Assembly: GCF_001623525.1 (NCBI RefSeq)
Contig: NZ_CP015225.1
Span: forward strand, 4,414,501-4,478,500
DNA: 64,000 nucleotides
Direction: 5' to 3'
Origin: Pseudomonas fluorescens
GTDB taxonomy: Bacteria > Pseudomonadota > Gammaproteobacteria > Pseudomonadales > Pseudomonadaceae
Below are positions 9,764 through 20,678 of the stretch, piece after piece (the first letter of the stretch is position 1; the number at the start of each line of letters is the position of its first letter). The notes beneath the pieces are model-generated. The model had not been told where the DNA came from, searched no databases, and saw only the letters and a list, made by a program, of their open reading frames with translations. The translations under genes were made by a program, and so were the position numbers.

Positions 9764-10966
9764 TCAATCGATTTCCACGCCGTGACGCACGACGCGTTTT
9801 TCCAGATCGCCACCGAGCCAGTACGCCAGATCGGCCGGCCGGTCGATGTGCCAGGCGACAAAATCCGCCACTTTGCCGGCCTCCAGCGAACCATGGGTTT
9901 GCGCCATGCCCAGGGCCTGGGCCGCATGAATGGTTACCCCGGCCAGGGCTTCTTCCGGGGTCATCCGAAAGCACGTACACGCCATGTTCAACATCAAGCG
10001 CAGCGACAGGGCCGGCGAAGTGCCGGGGTTGAGGTCGCTGGCCACGGCGATTTTCACACCGTGCTTGCGCAGGGCTTCCATGGGCGGCAGCTGGGTTTCC
10101 CGCAGGAAATAAAACGCCCCCGGCAGCAGCACCGCCACGGTGCCGGAAGCGGCCATGGCCTTGGCATCGTCCTCGGTCATGAACTCCAGGTGATCGGCCG
10201 ACAGCGCCTGGTAACGCGCCGCCAGGCTGGAACCGTGCAGCGACGACAATTGCTCGGCGTGCAGCTTCACCGGCAGCCCAAGTTGTTGCGCCGTGATAAA
10301 CACCCGCTCGACCTGCGCCGGGGAAAACGCCAGGTATTCGCAAAAGGCATCCACCGCATCCACCAGTCCTTCGGCTGCCAAGGCCGGAAGCATCTCGCTG
10401 CAGATGTGTTCGATGTAGTCGTCGGCGCGATCCTTGTATTCCGGCGGCAAAGCGTGGGCCGCCAGACAGGTGCTGCGTACGCTGACTGGCAGCTCAGCGC
10501 CGAGGCGGCGGATGACGCGCAGGATCTTGCGCTCGCTGGCCAGGTCCAGGCCGTAACCGGATTTGATTTCCACCGTGGTCACGCCGTCGCGCATCAAGCT
10601 TCCCAGGCGCTTGGCGGCGCTGGCGAACAGCTCGTCTTCACTGGCGGCGCGGGTGGCGCGTACGGTGCTGGCGATGCCGCCGCCGGCTGCGGCAATCTCG
10701 GCGTAGCTGACGCCTTGCAGGCGCTGCTCGAACTCACCGCTGCGGTTGCCGCCAAATACCGTATGGGTGTGACAGTCGATCAGCCCCGGCGTGACCCAGG
10801 CGCCCTTGAGGTCGTTGACCGCCGGGTAGTCACCCGTCGGCAATTCGGCACGCGGGCCGATCCATTGGATGTGCTTGCCCTGGGTGACGATGGCGGCGTC
10901 TTCGATGATCGAGTAGACGCCCTGGGCCATGGTGGCGGCGTGGCAGTTTTGCCAGAGGGTTTTCAT
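9764..10966 (-). CDS. hutI: Imidazolonepropionase
   Basis: This 400-residue amidohydrolase opens the ring of imidazolone propionate to formiminoglutamate. The metal-binding [12 protein letters not shown] motif is present near residue 65, and the family motifs KSGYGL and SDLNPGT are clear. The length is standard. It lies between hutH (upstream, separated by three small hairpins) and hutG (11-base gap), and so belongs to the hut polycistron. Confidence 0.97.
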   Translation of the reverse strand: MKTLWQNCHAATMAQGVYSIIEDAAIVTQGKHIQWIGPRAELPTGDYPAVNDLKGAWVTPGLIDCHTHTVFGGNRSGEFEQRLQGVSYAEIAAAGGGIASTVRATRAASEDELFASAAKRLGSLMRDGVTTVEIKSGYGLDLASERKILRVIRRLGAELPVSVRSTCLAAHALPPEYKDRADDYIEHICSEMLPALAAEGLVDAVDAFCEYLAFSPAQVERVFITAQQLGLPVKLHAEQLSSLHGSSLAARYQALSADHLEFMTEDDAKAMAASGTVAVLLPGAFYFLRETQLPPMEALRKHGVKIAVASDLNPGTSPALSLRLMLNMACTCFRMTPEEALAGVTIHAAQALGMAQTHGSLEAGKVADFVAWHIDRPADLAYWLGGDLEKRVVRHGVEID

Positions 10967-10985
10967 TGATGTCCTCCGTCAGGAT

Positions 10986-11090
10986 CATTCCCACGCTCCG
11001 CGTGGGAATGCAGTCCGGGACGCTCCGCGTCCCTCGTAGAGCGGAACGCAGAGGGTCCCATGAGGCGTTCCCACGCAGAGCGTGGGGACG
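10986..11090. repeat. Three-hairpin intergenic repeat, family C
   Basis: Three short hairpins fill the hutH-hutI gap: 10986-11010 (11-bp arms, TCC loop), 11017-11033 (7-bp arms, TCC loop) and 11066-11090 (11-bp arms with one mismatch, AGA loop). The common core is TTCCCACGC/GCGTGGGAA. It differs from the A and B REP families elsewhere in the window. Inside a polycistronic message it could act as an RNA-stability or processing element. Confidence 0.8.
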
Positions 11091-11102
11091 ATCGAATCAG
11101 CC

Positions 11103-12635
11103 TTACAGGCTCGGCAACAACTGCGCCGTGACCAGCTCGTTCAGGCACCGACTCGCCAGCAATTCACTGGCCGCATTGATGTCCGGCGCAAAGAAGCGGT
11201 CCTTCTCGTAAAACGGCACTTGCGCACGCAACAGCCCCCGGGCCCGCTCCAGCTTCGTGGAGGTCTTCAAGCCGCCACGCAGGTCCAGCCCCTGGCAAGC
11301 CGCAAGCCATTCCACTGCGAGGATCCCACGGGTGTTTTCGGCCATTTCCCACAGACGCTTGCCGGCAGCCGGGGCCATGGAAACGTGGTCTTCCTGGTTG
11401 GCCGAGGTCGGCAGGCTGTCCACCGAATGGGGATGGGACAGCGCTTTGTTTTCACTGGCCAGGGCCGCCGCGGTGACCTGGGCGATCATGAAGCCGGAGT
11501 TCACCCCGCCATTGGCCACCAGGAACGGCGGCAACTGCGACATGTGCTTGTCCATCATCAACGAAATCCGGCGCTCGCTCAGGGAGCCGATTTCGGCAAT
11601 CGCCAAGGCCATGTTGTCGGCGGCCATCGCCACCGGTTCGGCGTGGAAGTTGCCGCCGGAAATCACGTCACCCTCGGCGGCGAACACCAGCGGGTTATCC
11701 GACACCGCGTTGGCCTCGATCACCAGCACTTCGGCGGCCTGGCGGAACTGGGTCAGACAGGCACCCATCACTTGCGGTTGGCAGCGCAGGGAGTACGGGT
11801 CCTGGACCTTGTCGCAGTTCTGGTGCGAATCGGAGACTTCGCTGCGCTCGCCCAGCAGATCGCGGTAGGCAGCGGCGGCGTCGATCTGGCCTTTCTGGCC
11901 ACGGGCGGCATGGATGCGTGCATCGAATGGCGAACGCGAGCCGAGCACCGCTTCCACCGTGAGGCCACCCAGGGCCAGGGCACCGGCAAACAGGTCTTCG
12001 CCTTCGAACAGGCCACGCAGGGCAAACGCGGTGGACACCTGAGTGCCGTTGAGCAGCGCCAAGCCTTCTTTCGCGGCCAGGGTCAGCGGCGCGAGGCCGG
12101 CCACTTTCAGTGCCTCGACAGCCGGCAACCATTCGCCTTTATAGCGCGCCTTGCCTTCGCCCAGCAGCACCAGGGACATGTGGGCCAGCGGGGCCAAGTC
12201 GCCGGAAGCACCGACCGAACCTTTAAGCGGTATGTGCGGATAGACCTCGGCATTGATCAGCGCGATCAGCGCATCGATCACCTGCCGACGGATGCCGGAG
12301 AAACCCCGGCTCAGGCTGTTGACCTTGAGCACCATGACCAGCCGCACCAGCGCATCGCTGATCGGCTCGCCCACGCCGGCGGCATGGGACAGCACCAGGG
12401 AACGCTGCAGGTTTTCCAGGTCTTCGCTGGCGATGCGGGTCGAGGCCAGCAGGCCGAAACCGGTGTTGATGCCGTAGGCGGTACGGTTCTCGGCGAGGAT
12501 CTGTTCCACGCAGGCGACGCTGGCCTCGATCTGCGCCGACGCGCTGGCGTCGAGGCTCAAGGTCACCGGTTGCTGATAGATGTCACGCAATTGAGCCAGG
12601 CTCAATTGGCCGGGAATCAGGTTTAAGGCAGTCAT
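11103..12635 (-). CDS. hutH: Histidine ammonia-lyase (active type)
   Basis: This 510-residue histidase converts histidine to urocanate and ammonia. The MIO-forming Ala143-Ser144-Gly145 is intact within [14 protein letters not shown]. Other active-site segments are also present: AYGINTGFG (with the catalytic Tyr), [18 protein letters not shown] and NQEDHVSM. The ATG at 12635 is preceded by AAGGAGC. It follows the hutH-like gene after 129 bases and precedes hutI. This copy is the one I expect to supply histidase activity. In P. fluorescens SBW25 nomenclature it corresponds to hutH2, as I recall. Confidence 0.97.
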   Translation of the reverse strand: MTALNLIPGQLSLAQLRDIYQQPVTLSLDASASAQIEASVACVEQILAENRTAYGINTGFGLLASTRIASEDLENLQRSLVLSHAAGVGEPISDALVRLVMVLKVNSLSRGFSGIRRQVIDALIALINAEVYPHIPLKGSVGASGDLAPLAHMSLVLLGEGKARYKGEWLPAVEALKVAGLAPLTLAAKEGLALLNGTQVSTAFALRGLFEGEDLFAGALALGGLTVEAVLGSRSPFDARIHAARGQKGQIDAAAAYRDLLGERSEVSDSHQNCDKVQDPYSLRCQPQVMGACLTQFRQAAEVLVIEANAVSDNPLVFAAEGDVISGGNFHAEPVAMAADNMALAIAEIGSLSERRISLMMDKHMSQLPPFLVANGGVNSGFMIAQVTAAALASENKALSHPHSVDSLPTSANQEDHVSMAPAAGKRLWEMAENTRGILAVEWLAACQGLDLRGGLKTSTKLERARGLLRAQVPFYEKDRFFAPDINAASELLASRCLNELVTAQLLPSL

Positions 12636-12764
12636 GTATTGCTCCTTTTGAGAGTTTTGTTTTTACCCGCCAGTCGCTCCGGAATGTTCCGTTATCCGTC
12701 ACCTTCGCCTTTTGGGCGATGCTTTATGGGCAATAGGTGCCTTGGCACGCTGGCGCTATTTTGA

Positions 12765-14288
12765 TCAATTCAAATTCGGTAATACGCGGTGCAGCACGCT
12801 CGGGTCTTTAAGCAAGCCGGCGGCACTGGCGATGTCCGGCGCCAGCCAGCGATCCTGGTCGTAGGCCGGCACGCGCTCGCGCAGCAGTTTCCAAGCGATG
12901 TCGGTGCCGGTGCCGAAGCGCTGGGCCTTGAGAAATTCAAAGGCTTGGGCCGCCAGCAGGTATTCGATGGCGAGGATCTGCGTGCAGTTTTCCAGCGCCC
13001 TGTGCAGCTTCAAGGCCGCGTTGGTGCCCATGCTCAAATGATCTTCTTGCAGGCCCGAGGTGACGAAGTTGTCGAGCACCGCCGGTTGCGCCAGTTGCTT
13101 GTTTTCCGCGCACAGCGACGCGGCGACGTATTGCACGATCATCATCCCCGAGTTCACCCCGGGGTTGGCTACCAGGAAGGCCGGCAGGCCGCTGACGTGG
13201 GGGTTGATCAAGCGGTCGAGACGACGCTCGGCGATGGAGCCGATCTCAGCCATGGCAATCGCCAGCAGGTCCGCCGCCATCGCCACCGACTGACCGTGGG
13301 GGTTGGCCTGGGACATCACCCGGAAATGCTCAGGCGTGCCGAGCAACAGCGGGTTGTCGGTGGCGGCGTTGAGTTCGGTTTCGATCTGTTGCCGCGCATG
13401 CGCCAGCTGATCGCGAGCGGCACCGTGCACCTGCGGAATCGAGCGGATACTCAAGGCGTCCTGGGTACGAATGCCCAAGCTCGAGGCGATGACTTCGCTG
13501 CCGTCGAGCAAGGCCCGCAAGTTGACCCCGACCTGCTGCATGCCCGGGTGCGGCTTGAGGGCGATGATCTCGGCATCGAACGCGGCAATCTGCCCGCGCT
13601 GGGCCTCGAAGCTCATGGCGCCGATCACGTCGGCCCATTGCACCAGCCGCGTCGCATCGGCCAGGGCCAGGCAACTGAGGCCGGTCATGCACGGGGTGCC
13701 GTTGACCAGGCACAAACCGTCCTTGGCGCCCAACTGCACCGGTTGCAAGCCTTCGGCGGCCAAGGCCTGCTGAGCTGGCATGATTTGCCCGCGATAGCTG
13801 ACCTGGCCAACGCCCAGCAGCGCGATGCTGATGTGGGCCATGTGGGTCAGGTAACCCACCGAACCCTGGGACGGCACTTGCGGTGTGATACCCCGGTTGA
13901 GCAATGCCAGCAACGCCTCGACCACCCGGCGATGGATGCCGGACTTGCCTTGGCTGTAGTTGAGAATGGCGGCGCAGATAATCGCCCGGGTCTGTTCATC
14001 GGAAAGCGGCGCACCGACGCCACAGGCATGGCTGAGCAGGGTGTTGCGCGACAGTTGGCTGAGCTGTTCGTCCTTGAGCGAAACATTGCACAAGGCCCCC
14101 AGGCCGGTGTTGACGCCATAGGCGCGCTCGCCGCTTTCGACGATGCGCTGGACGATGGCCTGGGCATTGTCGATCCGCGCCCAGGCCTGGGCCGACAGCT
14201 CAAGCTCGGCACCGAAGCGGGCGACGGCGACCACATCCTGCCAACGCAACGGGGCGTCGGCGATTACGATTTTTTCAGCCTGGGACAT
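12765..14288 (-). CDS. Histidine ammonia-lyase paralogue lacking the MIO triad
   Basis: This 507-residue member of the aromatic amino-acid lyase family is co-directional with hutV and hutH. It keeps much of the fold and several active-site segments (AYGVNTGLG, SHACGVG, LQEDHLSM). At the position of [14 protein letters not shown] it reads GSVGYLTHMAH (142-152), so the Ala-Ser-Gly that cyclises to MIO is missing. QDPYSLRC is replaced by QDALSIRS, so that active-site Tyr is also lost. The DNA across the site is in frame with no stop, so this is not a decayed copy. I chose ATG 14288 because GAGG lies 8 bases upstream; ATG 14300 lacks one. It may be regulatory, structural or have another activity. 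It is probably the gene called hutH1 in SBW25. Confidence 0.9.
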   Translation of the reverse strand: MSQAEKIVIADAPLRWQDVVAVARFGAELELSAQAWARIDNAQAIVQRIVESGERAYGVNTGLGALCNVSLKDEQLSQLSRNTLLSHACGVGAPLSDEQTRAIICAAILNYSQGKSGIHRRVVEALLALLNRGITPQVPSQGSVGYLTHMAHISIALLGVGQVSYRGQIMPAQQALAAEGLQPVQLGAKDGLCLVNGTPCMTGLSCLALADATRLVQWADVIGAMSFEAQRGQIAAFDAEIIALKPHPGMQQVGVNLRALLDGSEVIASSLGIRTQDALSIRSIPQVHGAARDQLAHARQQIETELNAATDNPLLLGTPEHFRVMSQANPHGQSVAMAADLLAIAMAEIGSIAERRLDRLINPHVSGLPAFLVANPGVNSGMMIVQYVAASLCAENKQLAQPAVLDNFVTSGLQEDHLSMGTNAALKLHRALENCTQILAIEYLLAAQAFEFLKAQRFGTGTDIAWKLLRERVPAYDQDRWLAPDIASAAGLLKDPSVLHRVLPNLN

Positions 14289-14344
14289 CTTCAACCTCAT
14301 GGAAAATTCATCTCAGCAGCACATCTGGCTCAAGGCATAGCCCT

Positions 14345-14439
14345 TGTGGCGAGGGAGCTTGCTCCCGCTTGAGTGCGCAGCGCTCACAAGATTTTTGGGG
14401 CGGCTGCGCCACCCAGCGGGAGCAAGCTCCCTCGCCACA
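14345..14439. repeat. REP/BIME pair, family A
   Basis: Inverted GTGGCGAGGGAGC-type cores lie in the hutV to hutH-like intercistronic gap. They are internal to the presumed polycistron. Confidence 0.9.
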
Positions 14440-14462
14440 AAAGCACACCGACCACCACAGCC

Positions 14463-15289
<827 letters not shown>

Positions 15290-15293
<4 letters not shown>

Positions 15294-16141
15294 TTGCTCA
15301 CCTCATGCCGAGGACGACCATAGGCCTGGGTAATACGGTCGATGACCACGGCGAGAATCACGATCGCCAGCCCGGCTTCCAGGCCGCGGCCGACGTTGAG
15401 GGTCTGGATGCCCACCAGCACGTCTTCACCCAGGCCACGGGCGCCGATCATCGAGGCGATGACCACCATCGACAGGGCCATCATGGTGGTCTGGTTGATC
15501 CCGGCCATGATGCTCGGCAGGGCCAGGGGCAGTTGCACGCCGAACAACTGTTGCCAGCGGTTGGCGCCGAAGGCGTTGATGGCTTCCATCACTTCGCCGT
15601 CTACCTGGCGGATGCCCAGGTCGGTCAGGCGGATCAATGGCGGCGCGGCATAGATCACCGTGGCGAAAATCGCCGGGACCTTGCCCAGGCCGAACAGCAT
15701 CAACACCGGAATCAGGTACACGAAGCTCGGCATGGTCTGCATGATGTCCAGCAGCGGCATCAGCACCGAACGCAGGCGATTGCTGCGCGCCGAGAGGATG
15801 CCCAGGGGAATGCCGATCAACACCGAGATCAGCGTCGCCACCAGCATCAGGGCGAGGGTCTGCATCAGTTTGTCCCACAGGCCCACCGCGCCCACCAGGA
15901 ACAGCAGGCCGACGATCACTGCCGTGGCCACGACCTTGCGGGTGGCGTGCCAGGCAATGCCGCCGACGATGGCCAGCATCAGCCACCAGGGCGCCATGCG
16001 CAGCAGGCCTTCGAGGTTGACGATGGCCCACAGCAAGGTGTCGGAGATGTGCCGGAACACATCGCCATAGTTGGTCACCAGGGCGTCGACCCAACCGTTG
16101 ACCCAGTCGGCGATGGAGAAGGTAAAGCTTTCGGGAAACAT
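15290..16141 (-). CDS. hutW: ABC transporter permease of hut cluster
   Basis: This 283-residue ProW/OpuAB-type permease has about seven hydrophobic segments. Its central EAA-type loop reads [24 protein letters not shown], recognisable by the EAxxAxGA...QLPLALP pattern. It overlaps hutV by 4 bases and follows hutX after 69 bases. It would form the inner-membrane channel for the HutXWV importer. The start has only a weak Shine-Dalgarno (GAGAG). Confidence 0.92.
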
Positions 16142-16210
16142 AAGAGACTCTCGATCAGGTGGATGCAGTGAACGTCCCGGCCAACCCTAGGATTGGCCGG
16201 GGGATTCGAC

Positions 16211-17179
16211 CTACAGAGCCGCGTCGATTTTCTTGGCAGCGTCTTCACTGACCCAGGCGTGCCAGACTTCAGGATGTTCCTTCAGGAAGATCTTCGCCAG
16301 TTTCGGCGACTCGATCCGCTCCTTGGCCATGCGCCCGAGGTTCTGGTTCAGGATATCGATGGGCAGGTTGACCTTTTCCAGCACCGTCACCAATTCAGGT
16401 GCCTCGTCGTGGAAGGTCTTGGACAGGCCGACCTTGATGCTCACGCTTTTATCCACGCCCGGTTTTTCTTCCAGTTTCACCAGGTCCACCTGGCCCATCA
16501 GCGGCGTCGGCGACCAGTAGTAGAACAGGATCGGCTCGCCACGCTTGTAGCTCGACAGCACCGCCGCATCCAGGGCCGGGCCGGTGCCTGGACGGAAGTT
16601 GGTGTAGGTTTTTTCCAGGCCATAGCTTTTCAGCATTTCGCTGTTGTCCAGCTCACAGGTCCAACCGGCCGGGCAGTTGTAGAAACGGCCCTTGGACGGC
16701 TCTTCCGGGTCCTTGAACACGGCAGCGTATTGACCCAGGTCGGCGATGTTCTTCAGGCCCGGGGCCTTGGCTTCGAGCTTGCGCTTGGCGTCGCCCTCAA
16801 CCACGTAGCGCGGCACATACCAGCCTTCGATGGCCCCCACCACCGGGGCGCCGACGCCGACCACCTTGCCGGCCTTCTCGGCCTTGTTCCACACCTCGCT
16901 GCGGCCGACCCACTCTTCGGCAAACACCTGGATGTCGTTGCTGCTCAGGGCATTCTCCATGGTGATGGAGTTGCCTGGCAGGCTGTCGGTCTTGCAGCCG
17001 TAGCCTTTTTCCAGCACCACTTGCAGGACGTCGGTCAGCAGCATGCCGCTTTCCCAGTTCAGGCCGGCGAACTTCACCGGTTTGCCCGACTCGCACCAAC
17101 CCGCCGCTTGTGTGGCGCCGGCGCCGGCCAGCAGGCCCATGGAAAGCAGTGTGGTCAGCAGGGTCTTGTTCGACTTCAT
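16211..17179 (-). CDS. hutX: ABC transporter substrate-binding protein of hut cluster
   Basis: This 322-residue periplasmic binding protein has a signal peptide ending GATQAAG around residue 26. The mature domain is of the OpuAC/ProX class (NWESGMLLTDVLQVVLEKG, YYWSPTPLMG). A Shine-Dalgarno AGGAGC lies upstream of ATG 17179. It heads the hutXWV transport set inside the hut operon. Histidine is the likely ligand by context, although the family mostly binds quaternary amines, so ligand identity should be treated as inferred. Confidence 0.9.
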   Translation of the reverse strand: MKSNKTLLTTLLSMGLLAGAGATQAAGWCESGKPVKFAGLNWESGMLLTDVLQVVLEKGYGCKTDSLPGNSITMENALSSNDIQVFAEEWVGRSEVWNKAEKAGKVVGVGAPVVGAIEGWYVPRYVVEGDAKRKLEAKAPGLKNIADLGQYAAVFKDPEEPSKGRFYNCPAGWTCELDNSEMLKSYGLEKTYTNFRPGTGPALDAAVLSSYKRGEPILFYYWSPTPLMGQVDLVKLEEKPGVDKSVSIKVGLSKTFHDEAPELVTVLEKVNLPIDILNQNLGRMAKERIESPKLAKIFLKEHPEVWHAWVSEDAAKKIDAAL

Positions 17180-17249
17180 TATGTGACGCTCCTAATCAGT
17201 TGGATTGGCTTACGGCAGTCAAGAGGCATCCAGCCCTGTCAACGTCCCA

Positions 17250-18716
17250 TCAGACCGCTTGGATGCGGCCCGCCCTGCTCGGTTGTGCGTCAACCGCGTC
17301 CTGCTCGAGCGGCAGGATCAATTGATCGGGTACAGCGCTGTGCCATTTCTTGGCGGCGACGTAATACAGCCCCGCCGGGACCACCAGACCGATGATCCAG
17401 GAAATGTCCACACCGCCCATGGCTCCCACCAGCGGACCGGTATAGAACTTGGTGGCGATAAATGGCAGTTGAACCAGTACACCGAAGACATAGACGCTGA
17501 TACCCAAGGCGTTCCAACGACCGTAGCGGCCATTCGGATCGGCCAGTGCCGGCACGTCATAGCGCTCGCGGGTGATGCAGTAGTAGTCCACCAGGTTGAT
17601 CGCGCTCCAAGGCGTAAAGAACGCCAGCAAGAACAGGATGAAGGACTTGAACGCACCGAGGAACGAGTGCTGGCCGAGCAGCGCGATCAGCGTCGCAGCG
17701 CCGACGATGACCAGCACGAAGACCAGACGCTGCAAGCGCGTGACGTTCAGGTGACCACGAAAACCGCTGATGATGGTCGCGATGCACATGAAGCTGCCGT
17801 AGGAGTTCAGCGTGGAGATGGTGACCTTGCCGAATGCGATGCTGAAGTACAGCAGCGCAGCCGTGGCGCCGGCACCGCCCAGGCCCACGATGTAGGCCAC
17901 TTCGTGACCGGCGAACTGCCCATTGGCCGAGGCCGCGGCAAACACGCCGAGGATCATCGCCACCTGCGCGCCGATGACTGAACCTGCGCCTGCGGCAAAA
18001 AAGGTTTTCACCGAGGAAGTTTGGCTCGGCAGGTAACGCGAATAGTCCGCCACATAGGGGCCGAAAGCGATCTGCCAGGAGGCCGCGAGCGACACCGCCA
18101 GCAGGAAGCTGCTCCAACTGAAATGGCGGATTTGCAGGAGTGCGCCAACGTCCGTCTGGCTGATCAGGCGAGCGAACAGGTAAACGAAGGCGATCACACC
18201 CAGGATGCTGGCGACACGGCCAATGAAGTGAATCACCCGATAACCAAGCACCGTGACCAACACGATGACACTGGCGAAAATGAGGATGCCGACACTGTCG
18301 CTGACATCAAACAACTGGCCCAGCGCCTGACCGGAAAGCACGGTGCCCGTCGCGGTGAAACCCAGGTACATCAGGCACACCAGCACGATCGGGATGGCCA
18401 CGCCATACACACCGAACTGCACCCGACTGGAGATCATCTGCGGCAGGCCAAGCTTGGGCCCTTGCGCGGCATGCAGGGCCATGACGCCACCGCCGAGCAC
18501 TTGGCCGATCAGCAAACCGATCAACGACCAGAACACATCACCGCCAAGCACCACCGCCAATGCACCGGTGACAATGGCAGTGATTTGCAGGTTGGCCCCC
18601 ATCCAGAGGGTGAACTGGCTCAACAGCCGACCGTGTCGCTCCGCTTCCGGGATGTAGTCGATCGAACGTTTCTCGATCAACGGCTTGCTGCTTGCGCGTG
18701 TGCTACTGACAGCCAT
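17250..18716 (-). CDS. hutT: NCS1-family permease, probable urocanate transporter
   Basis: This 488-residue cytosine/purine/allantoin-type (NCS1) permease has about 12 membrane segments. An N-terminal cytoplasmic stretch (SIDYIPEAERHGR) precedes the first helix (FTLWMGANLQITAI). Located directly after hutU, it corresponds to the permease called HutTu in P. fluorescens SBW25, where it moves urocanate. That assignment is by position and family, not from substrate residues. A REP pair separates it from hutU, but the direction and spacing still fit one operon. Confidence 0.85.
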   Translation of the reverse strand: MAVSSTRASSKPLIEKRSIDYIPEAERHGRLLSQFTLWMGANLQITAIVTGALAVVLGGDVFWSLIGLLIGQVLGGGVMALHAAQGPKLGLPQMISSRVQFGVYGVAIPIVLVCLMYLGFTATGTVLSGQALGQLFDVSDSVGILIFASVIVLVTVLGYRVIHFIGRVASILGVIAFVYLFARLISQTDVGALLQIRHFSWSSFLLAVSLAASWQIAFGPYVADYSRYLPSQTSSVKTFFAAGAGSVIGAQVAMILGVFAAASANGQFAGHEVAYIVGLGGAGATAALLYFSIAFGKVTISTLNSYGSFMCIATIISGFRGHLNVTRLQRLVFVLVIVGAATLIALLGQHSFLGAFKSFILFLLAFFTPWSAINLVDYYCITRERYDVPALADPNGRYGRWNALGISVYVFGVLVQLPFIATKFYTGPLVGAMGGVDISWIIGLVVPAGLYYVAAKKWHSAVPDQLILPLEQDAVDAQPSRAGRIQAV

Positions 18717-18766
18717 GGTTCAACCTCTGTGGATTGTTCTGGAATTCATTTTCGCCGCTGCTTCCC

Positions 18767-18856
18767 TGTGGGAGCGAGCTTGCTCGCGATAGCGGTGGGT
18801 CAGCAGACAATGCTGTTGACTGACACGCCCTCATCGCGAGCAAGCTCGCTCCCACA
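18767..18856. repeat. REP/BIME pair, family B (TGTGGGAGCGAGC type)
   Basis: Two inverted copies of tgtgggagcgagcttgctcg flank about 40 bases, in the hutU-hutT gap. This second palindrome family recurs at 24281, 27511, 29363, 34534, 47916, 49283 and 60091. Confidence 0.9.
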
Positions 18857-18868
18857 AGGGGGCCGGGG

Positions 18869-20557
18869 TTACTTGCCGGTGATCATCGGCAAGTTCAGCC
18901 CCTGTTCCTTGGCACAATCGATCGCGATCTGGTAACCGGCATCGGCATGGCGCATCACCCCAGTACCCGGATCGTTGTGCAGTACGCGAGCAATGCGCTC
19001 GGCCGCCTCGTCGGTACCGTCGCAGACGATCACCATGCCCGAGTGCTGGGAGAAGCCCATGCCGACGCCGCCACCGTGGTGCAGCGACACCCAGGTCGCG
19101 CCGCTGGCGGTGTTGAGCAAGGCGTTGAGCAACGGCCAGTCGGAGACCGCATCGGAACCGTCCTGCATGGATTCGGTTTCACGGTTGGGGCTGGCCACGG
19201 AACCGGAGTCCAGATGGTCGCGACCGATCACGATCGGTGCCGACAATTCGCCGCTGCGCACCATCTCGTTGAACGCCAGGCCCAGCTTGGCGCGCTGGCC
19301 CAGGCCGACCCAGCAGATCCGTGCCGGCAAACCCTGGAAGCTGATGCGCTCGCGGGCCATGTCCAGCCAGTTGTGCAGGTGAGCGTCGTCGGGGATCAGT
19401 TCCTTGACCTTGGCGTCGGTCTTGTAGATGTCCTGCGGATCACCGGACAGCGCGGCCCAGCGGAACGGGCCGATACCGCGGCAGAACAGCGGACGGATAT
19501 AGGCCGGGACGAAACCAGGGAAGTCGAAGGCATTTTCGACGCCCTCTTCCTGGGCCATCTGGCGGATGTTGTTGCCGTAGTCGAAAGTCGGCACGCCCAT
19601 TTTCTGAAAGGCCAGCATGGCTTTGACGTGGATGGCCATCGATTGCTTGGCGGCCTTCACCACGGCGGCAGGTTCGGTCTTGGCGCGGGCACGGTACTCG
19701 TCCCAGGTCCAGCCGGCCGGCAGGTAGCCGTTGAGCGGGTCGTGGGCGCTGGTCTGGTCGGTGACCATGTCCGGACGCACACCACGACGGACCATTTCCG
19801 GCAGGATCTCGGCAGCGTTCCCGCACAGGGCGATGGAAATCGCCTTGCCTTCGGCGGTGTATTTCTCGATGCGCGCCAGGGCGTCGTCGAGGTCGGTGGC
19901 TTGCTCGTCGACATAGCGGGTTTTCAGGCGGAAATCGATGCTCACCTGCTGGCACTCGATGTTCAGCGAGCACGCACCGGCCAGAGTCGCGGCCAAGGGT
20001 TGCGCACCGCCCATGCCGCCCAGGCCGGCGGTCAGGACCCAGCGCCCCTTGAGGTTGGAGTCGTAGTGCTGGCGACCAGCCTCGACGAAAGTTTCGTAGG
20101 TACCCTGCACGATGCCCTGGCTGCCGATGTAGATCCAGCTGCCGGCGGTCATCTGGCCGTACATGGCCAGGCCCTTGGCGTCGAGTTCGTTGAAGTGCTC
20201 CCAACTGGCCCAGTGCGGCACCAGGTTGGAGTTGGCGATCAGGACGCGAGGGGCGTTGCTGTGGGTCTTGAACACACCCACCGGCTTGCCGGATTGCACC
20301 AGCAGGGTTTCGTCGTCGTTCAGGTTGGTCAGGCTTTCGACGATCTTGTCGTAGCACTCCCAATTGCGCGCCGCGCGACCTATGCCACCGTAGACCACCA
20401 GTTCCTTGGGGTTCTCGGCCACTTCCGGGTCGAGGTTGTTCATCAGCATGCGCAGCGGCGCTTCAGTCAGCCAGCTCTTGGCGGTCAGCGTGTTACCGCG
20501 AGGGGCACGGATTTCAACGTCACGGTATTTTTCAGGTTTGCGGGTAGCGTCGGTCAC
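18869..20557 (-). CDS. hutU: Urocanate hydratase
   Basis: This 562-residue NAD-dependent enzyme hydrates urocanate to imidazolone propionate, step two of histidine breakdown. The sequence is highly typical: [17 protein letters not shown] near the N-terminus, [12 protein letters not shown] for NAD binding, and [15 protein letters not shown] near the C-terminus. The length is standard. It is the first gene of the long hutU-to-hutG unit. Its leader carries a sigma-54 promoter with an overlapping HutC-type operator. Confidence 0.98.
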   Translation of the reverse strand: MTDATRKPEKYRDVEIRAPRGNTLTAKSWLTEAPLRMLMNNLDPEVAENPKELVVYGGIGRAARNWECYDKIVESLTNLNDDETLLVQSGKPVGVFKTHSNAPRVLIANSNLVPHWASWEHFNELDAKGLAMYGQMTAGSWIYIGSQGIVQGTYETFVEAGRQHYDSNLKGRWVLTAGLGGMGGAQPLAATLAGACSLNIECQQVSIDFRLKTRYVDEQATDLDDALARIEKYTAEGKAISIALCGNAAEILPEMVRRGVRPDMVTDQTSAHDPLNGYLPAGWTWDEYRARAKTEPAAVVKAAKQSMAIHVKAMLAFQKMGVPTFDYGNNIRQMAQEEGVENAFDFPGFVPAYIRPLFCRGIGPFRWAALSGDPQDIYKTDAKVKELIPDDAHLHNWLDMARERISFQGLPARICWVGLGQRAKLGLAFNEMVRSGELSAPIVIGRDHLDSGSVASPNRETESMQDGSDAVSDWPLLNALLNTASGATWVSLHHGGGVGMGFSQHSGMVIVCDGTDEAAERIARVLHNDPGTGVMRHADAGYQIAIDCAKEQGLNLPMITGK

Positions 20558-20656
20558 AGCAAAAACTCCTCAGCGATCAATCCAGACCAGCCCGGGCAGT
20601 GGGCAGCGATTTAGCGAACGTTGCGTTGAATATCAGTGACTCATACGCATACGTCT

Positions 20657-20676
20657 TTACTTGTATGTACAAGCAT
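20657..20676 (-). promoter_or_regulatory. HutC operator at the hutU promoter
   Basis: The palindrome CTTGTA-TG-TACAAG occupies 20660-20673. Read on the minus strand with flanks it is ATGCTTGTACATACAAGTA, which closely matches the HutC operator I recall for Pseudomonas putida and Klebsiella hut promoters. It covers the predicted start point of the sigma-54 promoter, so bound HutC would block initiation until urocanate releases it. Confidence 0.88.
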
Positions 20677-20678
20677 AT

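Noticed and set aside
9753..10343. Long N-terminal extension of HutG
   Set aside because: It overlaps hutI on the same strand in another frame; the GTG at 9752 has a strong Shine-Dalgarno and matches the family length.
12735..12760. TGGCACGCTGGCGC as a sigma-54 promoter
   Set aside because: The -12 part lacks TTGC at the right spacing, and it faces the plus strand where no gene follows.
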